Of a stretch of 64,000 nt of DNA, positions 19,655-31,463 are shown piece after piece. The position numbers and the translations under genes were made by a program. Numbering within the stretch: position 1 is the stretch's first letter; every line of letters starts with the position of its first letter. Below the pieces are notes generated by a model, which was given only the letters and a program-made list of their open reading frames with translations, did no database searches and had not been told where the DNA came from. This DNA is from Plumapathes pennacea (lineage: Eukaryota > Cnidaria > Anthozoa > Antipatharia > Myriopathidae): contig OZ038466.1 in assembly GCA_964036295.1 (NCBI GenBank), positions 17,541,097 to 17,605,096 of the forward strand, in the 5' to 3' direction.

Positions 19655-19921
19655 CATCCACAACCAACATAGCACCAGTAGAATTGATGAACCCTGCTTG
19701 ATTTGAAGCAGCACACGTGTAACGTCCCTCGAACTTATCAGTGTTGTTTACTGAAAGTAACGTCAAGTTCCATTTTCCTGTGATGTGTCTTGGCAGAGAT
19801 CCACCGCTGAAACTCCAATTGACCACGGGCTCTGACATTCCGCTGACCTTGCAGGTAAATGTAACGTTTTGTCCCTCAATCGCGATGCGATTTCTGGGTT
19901 GTTCAATGAACTGTGGTGCAA
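19655..19921 (-). CDS. Ig exon B7 (B' type)
   Basis: A 267-nt phase 1-1 exon (three bases longer than the B exons) has acceptor TCTATTTCAG and donor GATG|GTACGA. It encodes an Ig-like domain: SEPVVNWSFSGG, LPRHITGKWNLTLLSVNN, GRYTCAASNQAGF. Upstream on the minus strand there is no A exon before the retroelement; the A exon of this unit was lost with the deletion at 24820. Confidence 0.82.
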
Positions 19922-20040
19922 CTGAAATAGAAACAATGACAAGAAAGAGAAAAAAAAGCCATCGACCTATCTCATTGCATCATTAAAATGTTTCCTCTCT
20001 GAGCCTCAAAACATTTTTTAAGTTGCAAAAACTACTGAAG

Positions 20041-20053
20041 GGGGGGGGGGGGG
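20041..20053. repeat. Poly-G tract in the B7 upstream intron
   Basis: A run of about 13 G, present at the equivalent place in the other two blocks with different length (25912-25929; 33265-33298). It is a slippage-prone site. Confidence 0.8.
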
Positions 20054-20472
20054 ATCATGAATGTTATCCATATTGGAGCCGCCATGGTACAGGACCTATG
20101 ACAGAGTTTGTGCTTTATTATCTAATTGACTCAAAGAATGCACAGAAAGATTTCCGGTACAGAGATTACGTGCTACTATTATAACTTGGCGACAGAATGT
20201 CATTCCTTACTCAGTATTAGCTCAAACAACTCGCTCAAAGAATGCAAAGAAATATTAGCCACCGGCCGTTGTAGCATGCAAGTTTGTAAAACATTTTCGT
20301 GTTTTTAGTTTTTTTTTCTAATTATTTTTATCACTTATAAAGTCCTAAAATTGGGTGCTCAAGTCTGATATGATGCTATATAAATTTGTATATAAAAATG
20401 TTGAGGGTTATTACATAGTTAAACAATCAACCTATTTGAATTTGAGTTTATAAGAACAAAGAAAGACATCAG

Positions 20473-20640
20473 TGTATCGTTACTCGAGTCGTGATTAAAG
20501 ACTGATGATAACGATTTTAATAACAAAACAACAGCCAAAGTTTACATCGTGGTCGAGCTTACTGAACTCTAGGTCGAGGCTCGTTCAAAGTCCAAACTCG
20601 AGATCGAGGCTGGTTCAAAGTCCAAACTGAACTCGTCACA
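20473..20640 (-). repeat. 3' LTR of copy 1
   Basis: 168 bp, reading TGTGACGAG... to ...CGATACA on the minus strand (TG/CA ends). It is preceded on that strand by a purine tract AAGGAAAGGAGA (20641-20652), the expected polypurine primer site. Confidence 0.88.
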
Positions 20641-20737
20641 TCTCCTTTCCTTAATTATTGACAGTACATCAACTTGAACAAAACTTTTAGACTGAAACTA
20701 TAGTCTCATTACAACGGTGTCCATTAAGAAGAGACTA

Positions 20738-21480
20738 TCACTGTCCATAATATTCCATGTCTGTAAAATGTGAAGGGGGTCGACGCTGACGTGTCGAGCG
20801 GCGCAGCGGCAATGGTTCTGGAGTTGCCTCTCTAACTACTGTTTGGACGGGCTGGGCTGCTGGCTCCATCTCAAACTCCAGGTCTGCATTTGGTGGTGCA
20901 TGCTCACTGGTAGAGTGGAGATGTCGGCGGTTGCGCCGGTAGGTCCTTCCACTGACATTGACTAGATAGGATCGCTGGCCTGCGTACCCAACGACACGAC
21001 ACAAGGTCCATTCGTTATCTCGTGGTAACCGCATCCTGATTGCATCACCTCTGCGTAATCCAGGCAGCTCCCTCGCATGTCTGTCATGGTTGCGTTTCTG
21101 CTTTTGCTTTCTTCTCTGGATGTTGTTTTGTGTATTAGCAACTTGGCATGGCTCCAATAGCTTCTTGGCTATAGGCAGACGTGTGCGTGTACGTCTGCTA
21201 TAAAAGAGCCGTGCTGGTGAGGCATCCATGCCCTCAGTCGGTGTATTACGCCATTCCAGTAAGGCCAACAATGGATCTTTCTTGTCGTCGCGTGCTTTCT
21301 TTAGCAGCGACTGGCATGTTTTGACAGCGTTTTCCACGCGCCCGTTGCTCTGTGGGAAGCGCGGACTAGAAGTGACATGTTGAAAGTCCCAGTCTGTACT
21401 GAAGGTCTTGAATGCGAAACTTCCAAATGGTAGGCCATTGTCACTCACTACTACTTTAGTATACAATGTCTTGAGAACCA
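20738..21480 (-). pseudogene. Integrase C-terminal part of retroelement copy 1
   Basis: The ORF holds VVVSDNG, then FPQSNGRVENAVK (the second Asp and the Glu of the integrase DDE triad), a basic linker and a C-terminal tail with LRRGDAIRMRLP and LRRSTRQRRPPSHF. The N-terminal zinc-binding part and the first Asp are in another frame upstream (21859-21450), with a frame break at the VVVSDNG entry that copy 3 shares. Confidence 0.8.
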
Positions 21481-22204
21481 TGACTTCAAGGTGGTTATCA
21501 ATCGGGTGGCAGTAGTGGACTTCAAATCTTGCACTTCAAACATTCCAGAGTAGTAGTCCACTGCGATCAGGAACTCTTGCTTCTGCAGCTCAAACAGGTC
21601 TACTCCCAAGGAACTTATCCCAAGGAACCTGAGGCACACCATGAGGAATTAATGGTTCCTTGCATTGCTCTGGACGAAATCTGTTGCAAATGGGACACTT
21701 CGACAGATAACCCTTGAGTGCAGTTGTGATGCATGGCCAGTAGACAATGTCTCGAGCTCTTCGTAGAGTGCCTTCAATTCCAATGTGTGACTCATGTAGA
21801 CTCTTGATAGTGCTTGGACGCTCTGCAGCTGGTATCACGATGCGGTGGCCTTTGTACACTAAGCCATCTTCAGTAGTCAGCTCATCACGGCTGTTCCAGT
21901 ACAGTTCAATGGCTCCTTTTGTGCACTGGTCAAGTTTCTTTACTTGTGCTTGACTTCCGGGCTATCCGGTTTGGATGGTTTCAATCAGAATTTGGAGTCC
22001 CTCGTCCTGGCCAGTTGCGTCACGTAGGTTTATCAACTTCCTTGGCATTACACTCACATTGCCATGGTGCTTCAGCTGCTCTAGCTCAGCAGCAAACACA
22101 CGTTCACGTACAGTGTGGACATCGCTGTACTCTCTCTCCCATGGTGTGATGTCCAAGTATGCACGGCTTAGCGTATCTGCCAGGTACATAGAGGTGCTTT
22201 TCTT

Positions 22205-23503
22205 TTATTCAACAATGAGATCATAGCTCTGTAGGCGGAGGCGCATGCGCTGCAGCCTCTTTGGTGAACTATTGATTGGCTTCTTGAAAATTGTTTCTAA
22301 TGGCTTGTGGTCGGATTCCACTGCCACATTCTTCCTTGCGTAAATGTAGTGATTGAACTTCTCACAAGCGAAGACAATTGCCAAGAGCTCTTTTTCAATT
22401 TGAGCGTAATTCTGTTCAGTTTGTGTCATGGCCTGTGAGCAGTATGCTATTGGGCAACCATCCTGCAGTAGCGCAGCACCAAGTCCTGTTTGCGAAGCAT
22501 CACACTGGATGGTTACAGGCTTCTTGACATCATAGTAGGCCAACACGGGTGCAGTGATCATCATGGCCTTGATTCGTTCCACGGCTTTAGCGTGTGTAGG
22601 GAGCCAACACCACTCCACATCTTTGTCCAGAAGTCTTCTGAGAACTTCCGTTTCGTGCGACAAGCGTGGCAAAAACTTTGCCAGATAGTTTACCATGCCC
22701 AAATATCGTCGTAGCGATGCGACATCTGTTGGGTCAGCCATTTTGACCATGGCTTCCACTTTGCGAGGATCAGGTTTAAGTCCTGCTGGTGTTAAGATGT
22801 GGCCAATAAATGGGACTTCAGGCTATCGCAGTCGGGCTTTCTCCTTGTTTAACTTCAGGTTGCGCTCACGGCAGCGGTCCAGAAATGCTCGAGCATTTCT
22901 GTCATGGTCTGTACACCACTCTTCAGGCGTGTCACCATAGCCAACAACCACAAAGTCATTTGCGATGACCTCAACACCTTTCAGGCCCTCTATGTGCTCG
23001 TACATTCTTCGTTGCCATACCTCAGGAGCGCTATTTATACCAAAGGGCATTCGCTTCCATCGATAACGACCGAAAGGGGTGTTGAAGATCGTTAATAGGC
23101 TGGATTCCTCGTCCAGTTCGATCTGCCAGAAACCGTTGCTAGCATCGAACACACTGAAGATCTTGGCTCCATCCAGCCTAGTGGCGATTTCCTCAATGGT
23201 TGACATGGGGAAATGTTCACGCTTAATAGCCTTGTTTAGGTCTCTTGGATCTAAACACACACGTATCTTGGTTTCCTCAGTTCCTCCGGTTGCTGGTTTG
23301 TGCACTACCATTATGCTCGACACCCAGTCAGTAGGTTGATTCACTTTCTCAACGACACCCTCAGTTGCCATGTCGTCAAGTTTCTCTTGAACTTGGTCAA
23401 TCAGTGCTACAGGAATACGACGAGGTGGGTGCACGACAGGGGGGACAGAGCTATCTGTTACTATGCTGTATGTTCCTTCAAGCCTTCCAAGGACCTCAAA
23501 CAC
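22205..23503 (-). pseudogene. RT and RNase H of retroelement copy 1 (interrupted)
   Basis: RT begins at FEVLGRLEG (23503) with the PFGINSAPEVWQRRM block; the catalytic loop reads VIANDFVV. A TAG at about 22821 splits the frame before the connection region. RNase H (TIQCDASQTGLGAALLQDG) follows in 22759-22205. Copies 2 and 3 read CAG at that place. Confidence 0.82.
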
Positions 23504-23504
23504 A

Positions 23505-24782
23505 TCACTGTACTCCTATAGCAGTGGGGCTTGGTCCGTTCTCAGCACATTCACACGAGGATTTCTGTCGCAATCCAGGATTTGGATCATCTTTATATCC
23601 AGCAATGTCTGCTTGCACAATATAGGCTCGTACCCCTGACCTTACAACGTTGACCTCAATCTTGTGATTCTGGCCTGCACGTCTAGTGTGCATTGTAGCC
23701 TTGCCCTCTATGGGTTGTACCCATTAGCCAGTATTAGGATAGAGTCACTACACCTGTCAAGTTGTTGTAAGCTTTGGTCTCCTGTTACTTTCCTGTACAT
23801 AGATGCAGGTAAAACATTACATTCTGCACCGGTGTCCATTAGAAATGTTATTTCTTGACCCGAAACATCATTGACACCATTCAAAAGGGTCAAAGTCACC
23901 ATGTCACGTCCTGCATGTCCGGCACGACGTGCAGCTCCCAAATGGAATTTCTCTTGAACTGTGGGAATCCTTTTCTTGGTCGGGCACTTGGCAGCAAAGT
24001 GATTTGTAGCATTGCAATTTTGGCAATTTTGTCCATAAGCTGGGCAGTTCCTCTTCTCGTGGTCTCGTCCACAATACTTACAATCTTTCACCACCTCCAT
24101 GCGGTGTCTACTACCATTGGTGCTGTCTCCGGTCGCTTTCTTTCCACGGTTCAAGGCGGTGTTGTCATTTGAGCGTCCTTTCTTGTGTTGCTGTGTCTTG
24201 GCGTGCTGGGGTTTGAACTTGATGGCCTATACACTGGACTCGAGAGTCATTGCTTTCATCTGAGCCTCAGTACTTTCAACTGCACGCACGTGATTCAATG
24301 CTTTGTCAAGAGTGAGCTTGTCCTCGCGAAGCAACCTTGTTCGCACATTCGTATCTCGTATGCCAGTAACAACACGGTCCCTCAGAAGCTGGTCCGGCGT
24401 TAGGGAGTCCCAATCAAAGTTCCCTGCTATCTGTCACGTACTGATCCACTGTCTCAGTCGCGCTTTGCTCACGAATGAAATATTTGAAACGCTCGTATAT
24501 CACATTCTGACGGGGAATACAGTAATCTTCAAAATGTTTCAACACTGGTGCTATTTTCTTTACTTCGTCGAGGTTTGCCCAAGTAAATGTTCGAAATACC
24601 TTGTTGGCTTTATTGCCGATTACGGTAATAGTGTGGAAAACTGGCGCTCTTCCTCTTCTTTGTCGAGTTTCGTTGCGTGACTGTAGTTGAACCACGCGGC
24701 TTTCCAGTTACGCCAGTTAGAAGCGGCTGTTCCATTGGTTAACTCCAATGAATTCGGCGGAGGTATTTGAAAATTAGCCATG
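23505..24782 (-). pseudogene. Gag and protease region of retroelement copy 1 (frame-broken)
   Basis: Gag starts at ATG 24782-24780 (MANFQIPPP). Fragments in several frames follow: VFRTFTWANLDEVKK, FIREQSATETVDQYVTD, two zinc knuckles (CKYCGRDHEKRNC, CQNCNATNHFAAKC) and the protease motif FLMDTGAECNVLP. A small deletion near 24429 removes part of the DQYVTDLRQ segment. Not translatable as a whole. Confidence 0.8.
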
Positions 24783-25078
24783 CTGACACCATGTATCGTT
24801 ACTCGAATCGTGATTAAAGATAACACACTAATCAGTGACGGATGTTTGAACGCGGTTAAATATTTAATCGAAAAATTCAAGCTGGAGAGTACACTCGCGT
24901 GGTTGTGTGTCTGACTTCATTACGGCTGTGAGGCAGACGTACTTGCTTTCTGAATGTGTATTTGTCAGAGGCCTCGTGTGACACATCGACAGTTTATCAT
25001 CACTTTGCCATGTGTAGCAATGATGTGGCTAATAGCAGATATATTTTTTTATATGAAGCCTACAAGAAGCTCACTAAC

Positions 25079-25345
25079 CTTGCACCTCAACAGTGCTACT
25101 GGAGGAAGTCTTCCCTTGTCTGTTTGTTGCAACACAAGTGTATCTGCCATCATCGCCCAATACAACGCTGTTAATAATGAGGGTAGAGTTGTTGTTGTCA
25201 AGTACGACACGTGCTGGCAGCTCCAAGTTGTCTTTTGTCCACGCAATGTGTGCTGCAGGATCCCCGCTGGTGTTGCAGCTCAGTTCCAATCTCTCCCCTA
25301 TCTCGATAAACATGTCTTGTAGTGGAAAAAGGATCTTCGGCAGAA
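25079..25345 (-). CDS. Ig exon C8 (C' type)
   Basis: A 267-nt phase 1-1 exon encodes an Ig-like domain nearly the same as C7 and C9 (LSCNTSGDPAAHIAW, DDGRYTCVATNRQGK). It has TKDNLELP where C7 and C9 have TKDNLQLP. Splice sites are intact. Downstream on the minus strand the next expected exon A is missing; the sequence enters the truncated LTR of retroelement copy 1 at 24820. Confidence 0.82.
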
Positions 25346-25525
25346 CTGTAAGTAAACATCAGATAGATTAGTTTCAGATAAAACTTTTTTTTTTCAAGCA
25401 CAAGGTAAAGGACACGTAATGGTTTTGAATTATAAATTCAAGGTGGAAACGGCAGTAACATTTTTTGTTTCTTAACCATGTAATTAGAAATATATAAATA
25501 AGACTAAATTAGCAACAAATCGTAC

Positions 25526-25792
25526 CATCCACAACCAACATAGCACCAGTAGAATTGATGAACCCTGCTTGATTTGAAGCAGCACACGTGTAACGTCCCT
25601 CGAACTTATCAGTGTTGTTTACTGAAAGTAACGTCAAGTTCCATTTTCCTGTGATGTGTCTTGGCAGAGATCCACCGCTGAAACTCCAATTGACCACGGG
25701 CTCTGACATTCCGCTGACCTTGCAGGTAAATGTAACGTTTTGTCCCTCAATCGCGATGCGATTTCTGGGTTGTTCAATGAACTGTGGTGCAA
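25526..25792 (-). CDS. Ig exon B8 (B' type)
   Basis: This 267-nt phase 1-1 exon encodes an Ig-like domain and matches B7 almost base for base (SEPVVNWSFSGG, GRYTCAASNQAGF). Splice sites are intact. Its upstream intron holds the poly-G tract and retroelement copy 2. Confidence 0.82.
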
Positions 25793-26347
25793 CTGAAATA
25801 GAAACAATGACAAGAAAGAGAAAAAAAAAGCCATCGAGCTATCTCATTGCATCATTAAAATGTTTCCTCTCTGAGCCTCAAAACATTTTTTAAGTTGCAA
25901 AAACTACTGAAGGGGGGGGGGGGGGGGGGTCATGAATGTTATCCATATTGGAGCCGCCGTGGTACAGGACCTATGACAGAGTTTGTGCTTTATTATCTAA
26001 TTGACTCACAGAATGCACAGAAAGACTTCCGGTACAGAGATTACGTGCTACTATTATAACTTGGCGACAGAATGTCATTCCTCACTCAGTATTAGCTCAA
26101 ACAACTCGCTCAAAGAATGCAAAGAAATATTAGCCACCGGCCGTTGTAGCATGCAAGTTTGTAAAACATTTTCGTGTTTTTAGTTTTTTTTTCTAATTAT
26201 TTTTATCACTTATAAAGTCCTAAAATTGGGTGCTCAAGTCTGATATGATGCTATATAAATTTGTATATAAAAATGTTGAGGGTTATTACATAGTTAAACA
26301 ATCAACCTATTTGAATTTGAGTTTATAAGAACAAAGAAAGACATCAG

Positions 26348-26515
26348 TGTATCGTTGCTCGAGTCGTGATTAAAGACTGATGATAACGATTTTAATAACA
26401 AAACAACAGCCAAAGTTTACATCGTGGTCGAGCTTACTGAACTCTAGGTCGAGGCTCGTTCAAAGTCCAAACTCGAGATCGAGGCTGGTTCAAAGTCCAA
26501 ACTGAACTCGTCACA
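26348..26515 (-). repeat. 3' LTR of copy 2
   Basis: 168 bp with TG/CA ends; a polypurine tract AAGGAAAGGAGA precedes it on the minus strand. Confidence 0.9.
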
Positions 26516-27069
26516 TCTCCTTTCCTTAATTATTGACAGTACATCAACTTGAACAAAACTTTTAGACTGAAACTATAGTCTCATTACAACGGTGTCCATT
26601 AAGAAGAGACTATCACTGTCCATAATATTCCATGTCTGCAAAATGTGAAGGGGGTCGACGCTGACGTGTCGAGCGGCGCAGAGGCAATGGTTCTGGAGTT
26701 GCCTCTCTAACTACTGTTTGGACGGGCTGGGCTGCTGGCTCCATCTCAAACTCCAGGTCTGCATTTGGTGGTGCATGCTCACTGGTAGAGTGGAGATGTC
26801 GGCGGTTGCGCCGGTAGGTCCTTCCACTGACATTGACTAGATAGGATCGCTGGCCTGCGTACCCAACGACACGACACAAGGTCCATTCGTTATCTCGTGG
26901 TAACTGCATCCTTCATAGTGCTTGGACGCTCTGCAGCTGGTATCACGATGCGGTGGCCTTTGTACACTAAGCCATCTTCAGTAGTCAGCTCATCACGGCT
27001 GTTCCAGTACAGTTCAATGGCTCCTTTTGTGCACTGGTCAAGTTTCTTTACTTCTGCTCGACTTCCGGG

Positions 27070-28611
27070 CTATCCGGTTTGGATGGTTTCAATCAGAATT
27101 TGGAGTCCCTCGTCCTGGCCAGTTGCGTCACGTAGGTTTATCAACTTCCTTGGCATTACACTCACATTGCCATGGTGCTTCAGCTGCTCTAGCTCAGCAG
27201 CAAACACACGTTCACGTACAGTGTGGACATCGCTGTACTCTCTCTCCCGTGGTGTGATGTCCAAGTATGCACGGCTTAGCGTATCTGCTAGGTACATAGA
27301 GGTGCTTTTCTTGTATTCAACAATGAGATCATAGCTCTGTAGGCGGAGGCGCATGGGCTGCAGCCTCTTTGGTGAACTATTGATTGGCTTCTTGAAAATT
27401 GTTTCTAATGGCTTGTGGTCGGATTCCACTGCCACATTCTTCCTTGCGTAAATGTAGTGATTAAACTTCTCACAAGCGAAGACAATTGCCAAGAGCTCTT
27501 TTTCAATTTGAGCGTAATTCTGTTCAGTTTGTGTCATGGCCTGTGAGCATTATGCTATTGGGCAACCATCCTGCAGTAGCGCAGCACCAAGTCCTGTTTG
27601 CGAAGCATCACACTGGATGGTTACAGGCTTCTTGACATCATAGTAGGCCAACACGGGTGCAGTGATCATCATGGCCTTGATTCGTTCCACAGCTTTAGCG
27701 TGTGTAGGGAGCCAACACCACTCCACATCTTTGTCCAGAAGTCTTCTGAGAACTTCCGTTTCGTCCGACAAGCGTGGCAAAAACTTTGCCAGATAATTTA
27801 CCATGCCCAAATATCTTCGTAGCGATGCGACATCTGTTGGGTCAGCCATTTTGACCATGGCTTCCACTTTGCGAGGATCAGGTTTAAGTCCTGCTGGTGT
27901 TAAGATGTGGCCAATAAATGGGACTTCAGGCTGTCGCAGTCGGGCTTTCTCCTTGTTTAACTTCAGGTTGCGCTCACGGCAGCGGTCCAGAAATGCTCGA
28001 GCATTTCTGTCATGGTCTGTACACCACTGTTCAGGCGTGTCACCATAGCCAACAACCACAAAGTCATCTGCGATGACCTCAACACCTTTCAGGCCCTCTA
28101 TGTGCTCGTACATTCTTCGTTGCCATACCTCAGGAGCGCTATTTATACCAAAGGGCATTCGCTTCCATCGATAACGACCGAAAGGGGTGTTGAAGATCGT
28201 TAATAGGCTGGATTCCTCGTCCAGTTCGATCTGCCAGAAACCGTTGCTAGCATCGAACACACTGAAGATCTTGGCTCCATCCAGCCTAGTGGCGATTTCC
28301 TCAATGGTTGACATGGGGAAATGTTCACGCTTAATAGCCTTGTTTAGGTCTCTTGGATCTAAACACACAGGTATCTTGGTTTCCTCAGTTCCTCCGGTTG
28401 CTGGTTTGTGCACTACCAGCATGCTCGACACCCAGTCAGTAGGTTGATTCACTTTCTCAACGACACCCTCAGTTGCCATATCGTCAAGTTTCTCTTGAAC
28501 TTGGTCGATCAGTGCTACAGGAATACGACGAGGTGGGTGCACGACAGGGGGGACAGAGCTATCTGTTACTATGCTGTATGTTCCTTCAAGCCTTCCAAGG
28601 ACCTCAAACAC
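27070..28611 (-). pseudogene. RT and RNase H of retroelement copy 2
   Basis: RT is open from FEVLGRLEG (28611) through PFGINSAPEVWQRRM and the catalytic VIADDFVVVG to the RNase H motif TIQCDASQTGLGAALLQDG. One substitution near 27549 gives a TAA after DGCPIA; the frame is open again to 27070 (MTQTEQNYAQIEKELLAIVF). Confidence 0.85.
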
Positions 28612-28612
28612 A

Positions 28613-29909
28613 TCACTGTACTCCTATAGCAGTGGGGCTTGGTCCGTTCTCAGCACATTCACACGAGGATTTCTGTCGCAATCCAGGATTTGGATCATCT
28701 TTATATCCAGCAATGTCTGCTTGCACAATATAGGCTCGTACTCCTGACCTTACAACGTTGACCTCAATCTTGTGGTTCTGGCCTGCACGTCTAGTGTGCA
28801 TTGCAGCCTTGCCCTCTATGGGTTGTTCGTACCCATTAGCCAGTATTAGGATAGAGTCACTACACCTGTCAAGTTGTTGTAAGTTTTGGTCTCCTGTTAC
28901 TTTCCTGTACATAGATGCAGGTAAAACAATACATTCTGCACCGGTGTCCATTAGAAATGTTATTTCTTGACCCGAAACATCATTGACACCATTCAAAAGG
29001 GTCAAAGTCACCATGTCACGTCCTGCATGTCCGGCACGACGTGCAGCTCCCAAATGGAATTTCTCTTGAACTGTGGGAATCCTTTTCTTGGTCGGGCACT
29101 TGGCAGCAAAGTGATTTGTAGCATTACAATTTTGGCAAGTTTGTCCATAAGCTGGGCAGTTCCTCTTCTCGTGGTCTCGTCCACAATACTTACAATCTTT
29201 CACCATCTCCATGCGGCGTCTACTACCATTGGTGCTGTCTCCGGTCGCTTTCTTTCCACGGTTCAAGGTGGTGTTGTCATTTGAGCGTCCTTTTTTGTGT
29301 TGCTGTGTCTTGGCGTGCTGGGGTTTGAACTTGATGGCCTATACACTGGACTCGAAAGTCATTGCTTTCATCTGAGCCTCAGTACTTTCAACTGCACGCA
29401 CGTGATTCAATGCTTTGTCAAGAGTGAGCTTGTCCTCGCGAAGCAACCTTGTTCGCACATTCGTATCTCGTATGCCAGTAACAACACGGTCCCTCAGAAG
29501 CTGGTCCGGCGTTAGGGAGTCCCAATCACAGTTCCCTGCTATCTGTCGCAAGTCTGTCACGTACTGATCCACTGTCTCAGTCGCGCTTTGCTCACGAATG
29601 AAAAACTTGAAACGCTCGTATATCACATTCTGACGGGGAATATAGTAATCTTCAAACTGTTTCAACACTGGTGCTATTTTCTTTACGTCGTCGGGGTTTG
29701 CCCAGGTAAATGTTCGAAATACCTTGTTGGCTTTATTGCCGATTACGGCTAATAGTGTGGGAAACTGGCGCTCTTCCTCTTCTTTGTCGAGTTTCGTTGC
29801 CTGAGTTGCCTGAGTTGAACCACGCGGCTTTCCAGTTACGCCGGTTAGAAGCGGTTGTTCCATTGGTTAACTCCAATGAATTCGGCGGAGGTATTTGAAA
29901 ATTAGCCAT
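28613..29909 (-). pseudogene. Gag and protease of retroelement copy 2
   Basis: Gag start is the ATG at 29909-29907. The ORF 29863-29339 covers Gag core and ends at a TAG where copy 3 has CAG. Zinc knuckles (CKYCGRDHEKRNC, CQNCNATNHFAAKC) and the protease (FLMDTGAEC) lie in 29266-28613, ending TAIGVQ before a stop. RT then starts in the +1 frame. Confidence 0.83.
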
Positions 29910-29919
29910 GCTAACACCA

Positions 29920-30087
29920 TGTATCGTTACTCGAGTCGTGATTAAAGACTGATGATAACGATTTTAATAACAAAACAACAGCCAAAGTTTACATCGTGGT
30001 CGAGCTTACTGAACTCTAGGTCGAGGCTCATTTAAAGTCCAAACTCGAGATCGAGGCTGGTTCAAAGTTCAAACTGAACTCGTCACA
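29920..30087 (-). repeat. 5' LTR of copy 2
   Basis: 168 bp; it differs from the 3' LTR at a few sites, for example GGCTCATTTAAAG against GGCTCGTTCAAAG. ATCAG follows at 30088-30092. Confidence 0.9.
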
Positions 30088-30189
30088 ATCAGCGGAAAAA
30101 AATCCCAGAAATCAAGTATTGCATCGCAACTTCAAGGAAACGGCAACTAGGGAGGGTGACAGGGGTTTTTGATCAAATTAAAAATAAAA

Positions 30190-31362
30190 AAGCGTGACAC
30201 TGTACGTATTTCAAACGGTCGGCACGTCAAATTAATTCATACAGTCTACCAAGCACGTTCTCAAAATTTAATACTTAGATTTTGAAGTTGGTCGGCCGCC
30301 GTAGTACGGGAAAAAAAGGAACACTGATTTTCCAATTTTGAATTCATAGGCAGCGCAATTAAATAGGCTTCCTGTGCGGTTTTTTTTTACTCCGGATTGC
30401 ATGCACCAGACTCAGGCATGCATATTTAATAGATCGAATTGTTTTGTATGTGAACCCGCTCAAAACAGCATAATTTCTCCCAAAATCAAAGCAAAATTTG
30501 AACGGTTTACTTCAAATTATACACGGGCTTCAGACCTAGTCATACTTCTAAGGGCTTGTGAACGATTCTCGCTGCAATCATCACGTCTCTGATTACAGCA
30601 TTTGTTACAGTTTTAGTCTTGAAAGAAAAAAATAAGACATTTGACTAAATCATTCAAGACTCCAAGTTCCGATTGCTCTGAGCGAATACGGTATAGCGTA
30701 TTAAAACAATACTTCGAGGGAAAATGATCAGCATACAGATTTTAATACATTCTTGAAGTGATCGAGTTACACAAGATACGGGATAGATTATATTTGTCAC
30801 GGTGATTGTTCGATTTCCACTGACTGACCTTTCTTGCTTGTCCTTTCTGAATAAATATCTGAGCTTAACACAAAACAGCGTCTGAAGCTCTCTATTTGCT
30901 TTCAAGCGCTGTTCCCTTTGCGGAGCCACTTCCGTTCATGATGCTGTCGGTTATAACATATTTGTCGTCTTTTCTCTAGACGTATTTGGCGCTGTTCGAT
31001 CGTTTCACGATTTCGCATTGCCCGTGACTGTTCCTTATTCTTTTGAAGACGAGCTTCGCGAGACCATTCCGTTTCAAGTTTTCCAGTTTTCAAATTCATT
31101 TTCGTGAACACAGTTACGTACAATTGATGCTTCGTTCAAGTCTTTTTTTCTTCCAAATGTCAGTAAAAACACTGGCGGAGACGCTAATCCATAATTATTA
31201 CGTTATTGTTGCTTAGGCACCTGGCCTAAGAGGTCGCCCTATGACAGACTGACGAACATTAAATTTCGAGATGGCGACCCGCTTGGAGTCTTCATTAAGG
31301 CGATTTTGCTGCATTAGCGTCGTGAATACTACCCTCGCTTCGCTCGGGGATAATACCATTAT
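30190..31362 (-). mobile_element. Helitron-like element copy X2, 3' end missing
   Basis: It matches X1 from GCGTGACACTGTACG (30191) to the hairpin end TATCCCCGAGCGAAGCGAGG (near 31362) but lacks the last 150 or so bases including the CTAG end. It sits in the same A-B intron position as X1, and the flank towards exon A (ATACCATTATTTCTT) is the same, so X1 and X2 are copies of one insertion. The basic ORF is split by a frameshift (31123-30902 and 30929-30654). Confidence 0.5.
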
Positions 31363-31463
31363 TTCTTACTTTTACAGATTGCAAAAGATATATAGCATTA
31401 GATAAAAACTTGAAAGCTTAAAATAATTGGCAAACTACAAATTAAAACTTGCGGTACACCTAC

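Larger units (their letters stand above)
20473..24820 (-). mobile_element. Ty3/gypsy LTR retrotransposon, copy 1 (defective, 5' LTR truncated)
   Basis: On the minus strand the 3' LTR is complete (20473-20640, 168 bp) with ATCAG beside it (20468-20472). The 5' LTR keeps only 29 bp (24792-24820) and then fuses to Ig intron sequence. Between them are fragments of Gag, a CCHC zinc knuckle, an aspartic protease (DTGA), RT, RNase H and integrase. RT has IANDFVV where copies 2 and 3 have IADDFVV, losing a catalytic aspartate, and a TAG replaces CAG near 22821. No intact polyprotein remains. Confidence 0.88.
26348..30087 (-). mobile_element. Ty3/gypsy LTR retrotransposon, copy 2 (both LTRs, integrase core deleted)
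   Basis: Both LTRs are 168 bp (26348-26515 and 29920-30087) and flanked by ATCAG on each side (26343-26347 and 30088-30092). The primer-binding site TGGTGTTAGC follows the 5' LTR and overlaps the Gag start. The two LTRs differ at a handful of positions. Relative to copy 3 about 750 bp of integrase are deleted near 26910, with a few filler bases. RT is intact to residue 353; a GAG to TAG-type stop appears near 27550. Confidence 0.92.

Noticed and set aside
23300-23625. Plus-strand ORFs over the retroelement
   Set aside because: They are shadows of the RT and protease frames and repeat unchanged in all three copies for that reason.
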